51,978 nt of DNA from Pelomyxa schiedti (Eukaryota; Evosea; Pelobiontida; Pelomyxidae), in contig JAHLWZ010000906.1 of the NCBI GenBank assembly GCA_020536535.1, forward strand, positions 1-51,978. Reading direction: 5' to 3'. This document shows, one piece after another, positions 1 to 8,302 of this stretch. The stretch's first letter is position 1. Each line of letters begins with the position of its first letter. The notes beneath the pieces are model-generated. The model was not told the origin of the DNA, did not search any database, and saw nothing but the letters and a program-made list of their open reading frames with translations. The translations under genes were made by a program, and so were the position numbers.

Positions 1-2
1 TA

Positions 3-275
3 TACCCCCTTGGCACAGACCACATTTGTGTGAAACGGAGCCACAGCAGCCTTGATGTGTTTACCACAAAAAACCTACGCACACCCATCAAGAGCATCCA
101 TCAGCCAAACATGGAAATACTGCAGGTGTACACCAAACCGTGTATCGTCGTGTGGATGCAGAAGAAAGCGAAAACCGATGCTGCGCAACCACCACCAGCA
201 ACTGAACGAGTGTTTGTGGTAGCGGATGGTTCCACTGGTGATATCTTGGCCACTCTGTCTGTGTTATACCAATGA
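3..275 (+). CDS. Partial ORF of unknown function, propeller-like, cut by the window edge
   Basis: An open frame enters from the left edge and stops at 273-275. It reads GTDHICVKRSHSSLDVF near its start and VVADGSTGDILATL near its end. The second motif resembles PQQ/WD-type propeller blades, in which a strand is followed by D-x-TG. The first 105 bases recur almost exactly at 7113-7217. After the stop, another frame reads about 45 residues (VRINPIILNTVALLC) to a stop near 410, so an intron or frameshift may lie near 220-290. No start codon or domain is certain. It could be the 3' part of a real gene outside the window or a decayed fragment. Confidence 0.35.
   Translation, partial: YPLGTDHICVKRSHSSLDVFTTKNLRTPIKSIHQPNMEILQVYTKPCIVVWMQKKAKTDAAQPPPATERVFVVADGSTGDILATLSVLYQ
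4..108 (+). repeat. Dispersed 105-bp segment, copy 1
   Basis: This matches 7113-7217 with three base differences seen by eye and no gaps. Both copies keep the same open frame, so it looks like a duplicated exon piece rather than a simple repeat. Confidence 0.8.
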
Positions 276-1660
276 AAGTTGCCAAGCTGAAACGATTCTT
301 GTGACATTGGCTAATGGGAACCAAGTGAGGATTAACCCCATCATTCTAAATACAGTTGCCCTCCTGTGTCCACTGCTGCAAGAAGACCACATCCAGGAAG
401 GATGATTACATCCCGATTATGAACCATGTGGTTTTTGTATTTGATGGAGCACACTTCAAACACAAACGAAATTCTCATTCAATTCCCTTTTCTCTCCTTT
501 AGTCCAAGTGAAAGGGGTGTCGCTTATAAGCCCTGTCTCCCGAGACCCCATGAATTCCAGAAGGCGTCTGACTTCTGAGGGTTGCCAGGGCTGACTCCCT
601 TTTTCGGGAATTCATCACATTCGCATCATCCCCCCTCGAACAAGCGTGTGTCCCCACACGCGTTACCCCTCGTGGCGGACGAGTTTGCGATTTCTTCAGG
701 ATGTCGCTGCCGCACTCATGTTGGTCTTGTAACTCTTTGTGGTGATAGGGTTCGTCGTCTTGGCGACGTGTTTGTGGCGCGTCATCACTCTTTATCTCCG
801 TGTATTGCTTTGAGTTGTTTCTAAAGTGGTTTTGTTCCTTTACTCATTTTGCTTCCTGCTTTGACCTTTCTTCCACAGAGACTATCCCTGTCATCTGGGG
901 CACCAGCGCCATCAGCTGTAATGGTGGATTTGTTCACCATGCTCACCTCACTTGCAAACAAATCCTGTTACCTGAGTGTGAAAACACTCAGCGGTGAGAC
1001 GGCTCCATGGTTTCCCGCAGCTCAGGAGCTTTGAGCAGCACCTTTGCCCCAGGAGAATGCTCCTCATTTCCACCAGTGCTCGATGCATGCTCAGGTGTGT
1101 TGATTCTTACTCCAAATAGAGAAGTCCGGATTGACCTAGCACAAGTCAAAAAAGGACTAAGAGCCAACAAACTCCCCCCACCTTGAAGGTATGGTACTTC
1201 CTATATCTGATAACCGTTTTCCTAAGAAGGGCTACTACCTTATCACTCCTAAGATAAATTGCCTTGCATCACCACATGAATTTTCTCTTGGCAACTGCAC
1301 TTCCCCATTTTCTGCAGGCATCATGGGTGCACAGAGGAACTGCAACCCGTGCAAGGGACTCTGCCTTGGAATTCACCCATGCAACTTTTGATCCACGCCA
1401 TGCGTACTCTGGTTTGTGTTCTCATTATTGTTTCTGCTCTAGATTATCACTGGGATTCTGGGCAATTTCCTTTGCCTGGTAGATTTGCTGTACGGCTTTG
1501 GACTTTACATTCCCATTCACATGCTTGTATGGCACCTTCCAAGATGATTGGTCTTTGTGGTGGCTCTCATCATGGGTATGCATCATTGCCGGTGTTTCTC
1601 GACTCATTCTTTCCCAGCTGCATCTCTACCACGGTATTCTGTGTTTGTTGCTAGGATTTT

Positions 1661-1712
1661 GCAACTGTCCTGTTACCAGTTGGCAATTTCGCAACTGTCC
1701 TGTTACCAGTTG
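1661..1712. repeat. Two direct copies of a 22-bp motif with palindromic ends
   Basis: GCAACTGTCCTGTTACCAGT followed by TG occurs at 1661-1682 and again at 1691-1712, exactly 30 bp apart. Each copy begins with CAACTG and ends with CAGTTG, so each could fold into a small stem. Confidence 0.75.
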
Positions 1713-2056
1713 CATTATGGACTGCTCTGATTGACTGGGCCATCGGCTCTGGGTGACTTGCTGCTTTGTGTGTATATGTTATATCACCCAGTACCAAGTT
1801 AATCCCTTTGCAGTTGTGAATGGTTGCAAAGTTCTACTGCACCTGGTCTTCTCGGGATTCCAACAAAGTTGCCTCACGGCCTTGACATAAATGGGTTTTG
1901 GTGATTGTTCAGTGGCTTGTGTCTTTTGATTATCACTAGAACCACAAAAAAAATCGACGAGGGGAGGCCATGCCACCAGTGGCGTGAAGAGGAACAAGCA
2001 GTGGACAAGCAGAACCCATTTGCTTTTTGTTGTCTTCTTCGCCACAACTTGTGATT

Positions 2057-2195
2057 ATTTTATCTATTGGAGTGTTTTTGATTTTATTTATTTAACGAAT
2101 TTATTTTTAAATAATTATAATGTATTAACTTCTTTATTATTAATTAAATTATTAGATAATAATTAAGTTTAAAATTATTAAATAATTTTAATTAC
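2057..2195. other. Very AT-rich patch
   Basis: About 140 bp consist almost wholly of A and T (runs of TTATTTATTT, AATAATTATAATG, TTAATTAAATT) within sequence of ordinary composition. No frame or RNA is recognisable. It could be a matrix-attachment-like region, a scrap of organelle DNA, or chance. Confidence 0.5.
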
Positions 2196-3085
2196 GCCTC
2201 CAGTTCTTTTTTCCATTCAACCTGTATTAGAAGTCTCCGCATTACACCAGCATTTACGGCAGCTTTCCACCAGTATGTGGCTTCTTCTTTCTTCGTTTTC
2301 TCACGTAGGATAATTTAGGTGCCGGACGTGGTGTCTGTAATCCCAGCTGGGTAGGTAACTTCCTTCTGTATTTTATAATACTGGCACGGTGGTATGTAGT
2401 TTTTTTTTTACAGTTGCCCCAGATGGCAACCGCCAACGTACATCCCTCCCCCCTCGTCACCCCACTCAACGTACTAGGTACCAGACTGGGCACCAGGCCG
2501 AATTCCTCACACTCACTCTCACCATCCTCACCTCACACCTCTATGTACAAGCCTAAAGTCGAAAATCGACAAAAGGGCAGAAAACTGTTTTTTTTTTGTC
2601 TGAAGTCCTTTTTTGTCATTGCTGAACAGCTGTAGGTACCGGACTGACCAACCCCAACTTCCCTAACCCACTCTCCCTCTTTTCCGCTTTCCAACTACCA
2701 CACTTTACTGTGACGGGTGCACAACCAGGCCCAAATTTCCCTTCTTACTCTTTCACTCTCGTACCCACAACGCCCACTTCTCTCCAAAATGTGGATTTAA
2801 AAGAACGTGGCACGATTTGGTATACAAGTGACAACCACCGACGTACATCCTTCTTGTCATGTCAGCAGCGGCAGGCAAGTTGACCACCTCAGTGTAAAAA
2901 AAACCAGTGCGGAAGGAACAGATGGAATTTACCTTGCCCGCTGGAATGATAGTTATCTACTATGGGAAAAAGAAAACAAAGTAACAAGAAGCCACATACC
3001 ACTAAAAAATTCTGTTTTTCTCGTTTGACTCGCCGCGGAGGAGGAGGGAGGAAAAAAAATTGACGAGGACTTTTCACGTGACACG

Positions 3086-3132
3086 AAGTGCGCCACTGGC
3101 GCCTGGCGCGCTGTGCGAAAATCGGCGCACTT
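3086..3132. repeat. Small inverted repeat AAGTGCGCC...GGCGCACTT
   Basis: The 9-bp arms lie at 3086-3094 and 3124-3132. The same core occurs in the larger palindrome at 51616-51706, suggesting a dispersed hairpin family. Confidence 0.55.
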
Positions 3133-3188
3133 GTTGAAAGTTCGAAACTGCACCGACCATGAACCAGTTATTGTGTTAATAATTTAAA

Positions 3189-5890
3189 TCAAAGAGAAAG
3201 AGAGGAGAGGAACTGAATGGCATCAGAGGATGACATCCTTGTGTTCTTGTCAGACGCCATCATCTGAACAAGAACTTCCTTCATCTGCTGTGGAATGCTC
3301 TTGTTGCTGCTTCTGGGTGTGGTTGTTGATGATGTGGAACTGCTAGGAGAAGGAGGAAGGGGGTGGGGGTCAGGGAGAGGGAACAAGGCCAGGAGCTTGG
3401 CAGGTGCGAACGTTGCCATGTTGTTGTTGAGTGTGCTCCCAATGAACTTGTGGTTCGTGGGAAGGAGTGCGTCATAGAACGTGATGGCAAGTGCGAATGA
3501 GTCGCACTTTGAATAAGAGAAGGGTGATGTGCCATTGGCCCTGAGTGTCCTCGCAAGTGTGCTCACCTCTGGTGGCATTGTGCCTGTGTTCCCCCACAGT
3601 TGATCCTCTGATGACATTGTGACCTCAAGGTCTGCTCTTGGGCATCTCTTTGCTTCACCAAAGTCGATAAGAGACAGTGTGTTTGTTGCTGGGTCAACCA
3701 ACAGGTTGTCTTCCTTGATGTCCCTGTTTTGTTTTTGATTGTGTTGGGGTGTGGTCAGTGAACTGAGATCAGAAAAACCAAAACCTGTGAACAATCTTGT
3801 TGATTTCAATGTGGTTCACTGCTTTGAGTGCCTGTTGGAACGTTTTCAGTGTCATCTCCCATGGTGGGAGAGGTGCTTTGGAGGAGGGGTGAAGGAGAAG
3901 GGATTGGAGAAAAGAGGAGAGAGGGATTCCACCAAAAGGCATGATGAATGCAAGTGATTTATTCAGTGCCATCTCTCTGAAAACAGATTGGCTTGCCGGA
4001 ATTTGTTCAATGAACTCGTCAGGCAATCTTTTGTTGAATCATTGTGTGTGATGACAAAAAGAGACCCTCACCTGGGAATGACGAGTGCACCAAGTGGTTG
4101 GATCACATTGGGGTGCGGTGTCATGGAAGAGAGAATCACACACTCAGTCATGTATTTCTGCCTCAGCCTGGTGTGCCTTGGTGTGTTCTCCCAGTTGAAA
4201 AGCACCTTCATCACCATTGATGACTGTGTTGTTGGCAATCCACCACCAGTGGAAAACCCCACTTTGAATGCAGCGGCACTTGCACCTGTTCCAAGGAGTT
4301 TCTCTGGTGTGAAGTCGGACATGTCTGCTGGAATCAATGAAATCATCTGTCCCATTCGTTCCTGTACGTTTTGTAAAAAGAGGAGAAATTTTGTGAAAAT
4401 AACCTTCTCTTTCTGGGATTCCTCCATCAGAATTGAAAGTTTTGTGTTCAGCCTTGCATTTTCTTCTGCCAGAATCTCATTCTGAGCTTTGAGATGAGAC
4501 AAAGATTCTGTCAAATTGTTGCTCAGGATTCTTGCTTCAGCCTTCAGTTGTGTGTTATTATTGTCAATGATGATTGTGTTTGTTCAGTGGCTTGTTTGTG
4601 TGAAGAGAGCAATGAAGGAGAATGAAACCTTGTGTCTTGCCACTTCTTCTGTGAGCTGTTTCCTCAGATTTTCTGCAACAGTTCGTTCCTGCGTTTTTGG
4701 TGATGCTGGTTTTTTTTTTCAGAACAGGAAGAGGTGGGATGATACATCTTCCAGTTGTTTCTTCAGTGAGGAAATTTTATGTGTCTGTATTTCGAGGTTG
4801 AGAGGTTTAAGTAATTAGGCCAACAAATACAAAAGCACACCTCTTCAGAATGCAGCGTTTCTTCAAGGAGGTGTTCTTCAACTAGTTTTTCCAATGTACC
4901 CACTTGTCGTTGCAGTGGAGGTATGTTCCTCCCATTGTTGCTCCCTGATGGGATCTCGGCTAGGCTCTTTGTAGCACCCCTGTGGCCAAGTTTGGCAGCC
5001 TTAACCAACCAATTGTGTGACTGCTCAACGTTGCAGTCAACACCAACACCATCTCTGAGACACACACCAAGGTGAAACATTGAAACTGGATCACCAGCGT
5101 CGGCACCCATCTGGTAATATCCAACAGCAGCTCTCTTGTCTGTTGGTGCTCCACAGTCTCCCCTTTCACAATACTCTCCAAGTTCCCCAAGTGCTTCTGG
5201 CTGCCCCCTGAAATGGGATGCTACCTCCTTGAACAACTCACGAGCCTTTTTGGTGTTCAGTTGAACCCCAATGCCCCTTTCATGACAATACCCAAGGAAC
5301 ACCTTGGCCTTGTCACTACCATAAAGCCCCGCAGCAGCGCCGTTGAGTAGTTGCACACCCTTTGCCACGTCCCTTCCCACGCCACACCCCCACAAGTAAC
5401 ACCACCCAAGGTACGCCTGTGCAACTCTGGCCTCACTGATCTCTTGGAAGATCGCCACAGCCTTTGCCCAGTCCCTCTCCACGCCCTCGCCACGCAAATA
5501 ACACACACCAACCCGCCATGTGTACCCCCTGGGCTTGGTGATCGAAGCGTAGATCGACGCAGCCCTCGGCTTGTCGCACTCCACACCCACGCCGTGCTGA
5601 TAGCACCACCCGAGCGCCACCATCGCGTCGCGGTCGCCCAAGTCGGCGGCCATGGACCACGCCGACACCGCCTTGTCGACGCCGCTGGAACCACCCTTGT
5701 AGTACTCCCGCCCAACCAGGAACAGGCCAGGGCCATCACGTGCAGTGGTGTACAAGCGCAGGGCCTCGTCGAGGTTCGGGACCACCCCGCGCTCTCCGAG
5801 GTAACGCCGCGCCAGATCACTCATTGCTTGGGTGTTGCCTGCGTCGGCCTGCCCGCGGAGGAAGTGGATGTCGGAGGGGCATCTTGCCAT
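3189..5890 (-). CDS. Sel1-repeat / coiled-coil / Ser-Thr-type protein kinase
   Basis: Six exons give one frame of 798 residues: 5890-4841, 4784-4746, 4688-4629, 4541-4072, 4027-3785 and 3723-3189. All introns are GT...AG and 44-87 nt long. Residues 1 to about 310 are tandem Sel1 repeats (e.g. ALGWCYQHGVGVECDKPRAA). A charged coiled coil follows (about 320-440), then a kinase domain with glycine loop LLGTGASAAAFKV, a VMKVL lysine, HRDIKEDN, DFGEAK and the PPE form of APE. The last exon holds a Ser/Pro-rich insert. Sel1 repeats usually scaffold protein complexes, so the kinase is probably a cytosolic signalling protein recruited through them; that role is inferred. The glycine loop lacks the third conserved Gly (GxGxxA). 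The start is the first ATG, directly before the first Sel1 repeat. Confidence 0.85.
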
Positions 5891-5973
5891 TTTTTATTAC
5901 TTTTTCTTATGGTGTTGTGATCGCAAGCCACACAACATGCCCACAACAAACTAATCACCATTGTTGGCTGCAA

Positions 5974-6007
5974 TGTATGGTGGTGTTGTTGGCAATACCA
6001 CCATACA
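5974..6007. repeat. 11-bp perfect inverted repeat
   Basis: TGTATGGTGGT (5974-5984) and ACCACCATACA (5997-6007) flank a 12-nt loop. The hairpin sits between the Sel1-kinase start and the inverted Sel1 relic. Confidence 0.7.
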
Positions 6008-6021
6008 TCAGTTCCCTCGTT

Positions 6022-6147
6022 GAGAATGCCGACAGAGGCGACAGGGGGGAACTGGCCTGGTGTTACCACTACAGTAAACGTGGAGTGGACAAGGACCTGG
6101 ACAAGGCAATGCACCTGTACCGCGCCGTCCGCAACAGTCCAGGGTGA
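6022..6147 (+). pseudogene. Sel1-repeat relic, inverted relative to the Sel1-kinase gene
   Basis: The plus frame reads ELAWCYHYSKRGVDKDLDKA then MHLYRAVRNSPG and stops. This parallels the first Sel1 repeat of the minus-strand gene (LARRYLGERGVVPNLDEA, then LRLYTTARDGPG), including the closing PG. Only one repeat is present, with no continuation past the stop at 6145-6147 and no kinase part. It is probably the remains of a head-to-head duplicate. It could instead be an exon of a gene I cannot reconstruct. Confidence 0.55.
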
Positions 6148-6349
6148 AACCGGCATCGATTTCCACCTGAGTCCTATCTCTTGATGGTGGGCAATTGGGA
6201 TCAGAAAAGGAGTTCCTGATGTATGCATCCATATCGAAAGTCGCATAATGTGGTGAATAAGGAGATGCCGGCTTACTGGGTGATACCTTTGCCTTAGCGG
6301 GTTACTGGGGAGGTGTGTGTGTGGCTTTGACTGTGTTTGGGGTTGCGGT

Positions 6350-6890
6350 TTATTGGGCATCGGAGGTTGCACATGAACCTGTGGCAGTGACTGCGGTTGT
6401 GGCTGTGGGTGGCTCTGAATACCGCTGCAGCTCTGGTTGCAGTTGTCGCTTCGGGATGTGGGGCAGTGGCACAGTATTTAACTGAGGAAGTGGTGGCAGC
6501 GTGCTGCCAGCTGGTAATTTTTTGTTGCGGATCTGAACAGCACTGCCTTTTTGTATAGAACATTGAACTTCAGCACCGGGCAATGGGGGTATCTTGAAGC
6601 CGTGAGTGAGGTTTGAATGAATGAAGTACCGAGCCAGTAAATCAAATAACTTCTCCTGGGTGGCCACATCCAAATCTTTGTAAAGTTGTATGTATTCATG
6701 GGCAAGCTTTTCCGATTTTATTCTAATGTTTTGGACCACAGGGGATTCAATTACTTCCTAAATCCAGCTTTTCAATAAAAACGAAGAAACAAACACAAAC
6801 CTTCCATGGTTTCACTGCTGACTTCGCAGCAGGGTTCTGAACTGCAGGATAATAATTCTGGCTTTGCAAAGGTAGTTGGCTTCAGTGCTG
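6350..6890 (-). CDS. Hypothetical protein, Gln/Pro/Thr-rich with a short helical segment
   Basis: The terminal exon is 6757-6350 on the minus strand. A canonical 43-nt intron (6800-6758, GTTTGTG...TTTAG) joins it in frame to an upstream Q/P/A-rich exon (YYPAVQNPAAKSAVKPW). The readable core is KLAHEYIQLYKDLDVATQEK, then LFDLLARYF, probably helical. The rest is proline- and threonine-rich. I could not find the start: the upstream exon meets a stop before any ATG, so another exon is missing. A faint likeness of the helical part to the N-terminal helices of malonyl-CoA decarboxylase is too weak to use. Confidence 0.4.
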
Positions 6891-7070
6891 TTCTCTGCAA
6901 AACAGCTCAGTTCAAGCCACGTCAAATAAAAAAAAGGAAAGTGATGTTGGTGGCTCGAGTAACTTGGGGTGCACTGATAGGATAGGGGGAATTGCTGTGT
7001 TATTTTTTTTTTTTTTTGTTAATTATGAAGCGTTTGGAGACTTGTCTGAATTTTCTTCTGTGATTTGCAG

Positions 7071-7255
7071 ATCAGGTAGAGGTGAAGACATTCTCCAATT
7101 CGGTAGGAATACACCCCCTTGGCACAGACCACATTTATGTGAAACGGAGCCACAGCAGCCTTGATGTGTTTACCACAAAAAACCTAGGCACACCCATCAA
7201 TAGCATCCATCAGCCAACACAGTGGGAACAAAGTGATGTCGTGCAGCTTTCATGA
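7071..7255 (+). pseudogene. Second copy of the window-start exon, truncated
   Basis: After a good acceptor (TGATTTGCAG, ending at 7070) the frame reads QVEVKTFSNSVGIHPLGTDH, then IYVKRSHSSLDVF, and stops at 7253-7255. Bases 7113-7217 match 4-108. Beyond the match the two copies diverge: copy 1 continues for over 50 residues, while this one stops after 12. No upstream exon with an ATG was found. It is likely a truncated duplicate. Confidence 0.45.
7113..7217 (+). repeat. Dispersed 105-bp segment, copy 2
   Basis: This is the partner of 4-108, with three substitutions seen by eye. Confidence 0.8.
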
Positions 7256-7286
7256 CCAAATTCAAACTTGAATTCCGCGATGCAGA

Positions 7287-7615
7287 ATGATCACCCCAAA
7301 ACAAAAGAAACAGGGGCCCCAAGCAGAAACATCGAAGAATGAGCGGCCACCAAGCAGAGAAAAACCAAATCCTGCTGAGTCTTATGGTGCTGCTGCAAGA
7401 TTCCGGTACAGGGAGGATGAGCCCGATGATGAAAGTATGCCGTTGAAGATGCCACCCTACCCTTTTTTTCTCACCATTTCGCTTCCCCCTTGCAACAACC
7501 AGTCGACTCCGTTTCAGACGGGGAGTACAAGCCACTGCAACATCGTCACAGCGCCGTGCGTGATCCCGATACCAGTGATGATGATGCCACGGGGTCCACC
7601 ACCCAGAAGAAGTAG
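7287..7615 (+). CDS. Small charged hypothetical protein
   Basis: Two exons (7287-7434 and 7503-7615) flank a canonical 68-nt intron (GTATGC...AACCAG) and give 86 residues. The first half is basic and Lys/Pro-rich. The second half is acidic (FRYREDEPDDE joined to IDSVSDGEYKPLQHRH) and ends ATGSTTQKK. The frame stays open across the splice, and a stop follows immediately in the unspliced frame, which supports the intron. No domain is recognised. An upstream exon is possible, since the only evidence for the start is the first ATG. Confidence 0.5.
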
Positions 7616-7788
7616 GACCCGTCCATCGAGTCTCCACCACACTGATAGTAGTACTTGACGAGCTAACACATACCCAAGTACTTGTTGCTAGGACTAGCAA
7701 CGAAATTTCAAACGGTACTTTGCAAATAACAACCCACTGCGAAGGAGTGGGAAATTTCGTCCCTCCTTCTTTCTTCTGATTGGACACG

Positions 7789-8240
7789 ATGATGATGGCC
7801 AGCACCAACAACACGGCTACACCCGGCGGCGGTGGTGGCGCGGGGCGGCCGACGCGGGGCCGCTCCTCCTCCTCCGCCGCCGCGAACAACGTGATCGCGG
7901 CGCCCCTCGACGTAAGCGACGACGAGGCCGACGACTACGGCGACGACGACGACGAAGCGTTCCAGGCCCAGCTCGCCAACGTGCTCCGCCAGCAACAGCA
8001 ACAACAGCAGCAGCAGCAACAGCACACGACGACGCCGTCTCGGCTACCAAAAATTACGTCGCCGACGTCATCGCACACCGGCGCGGCGGCTACGGCTACG
8101 GCGACAGCGACGGGGACGGCTGCGCGTAACGCGGCTGTTGGGGGATATTCGCCATTGAGCAGCCCCTTCCCCTCATGCTGCGGCGGCGGCGACCGTAACA
8201 TAACCACCAACACAACAACGGCAGCAACGGCGGCAGCAGC

Positions 8241-8302
<62 letters not shown>

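Larger units (their letters stand above)
276..3188. other. Gene-poor stretch with fragments only
   Basis: No complete gene can be supported here. Three scraps stand out. The frame near 400-490 contains FDGAHFKHKR, reminiscent of the catalytic-core start of MULE-type transposases. An acceptor-like TTCCACAG at about 891 is followed by readable sequence; removing GTGAGAC...CCCGCAG near 997-1027 joins it to a frame ending GVLILTPNREVRIDL...LPPP and a stop near 1184. A minus frame at 1779-2045 has no recognisable domain. All are weak. The remainder is low-complexity or T/A-rich intergenic sequence. Confidence 0.4.

Noticed and set aside
400-490. MULE-type transposase from the FDGAHFKH motif
   Set aside because: Only one short motif is readable; neither the downstream catalytic residues nor terminal repeats are found.
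6350-6757. Malonyl-CoA decarboxylase assignment for the small minus-strand gene
   Set aside because: Only about 30 residues of helical sequence look similar and no catalytic part exists nearby.
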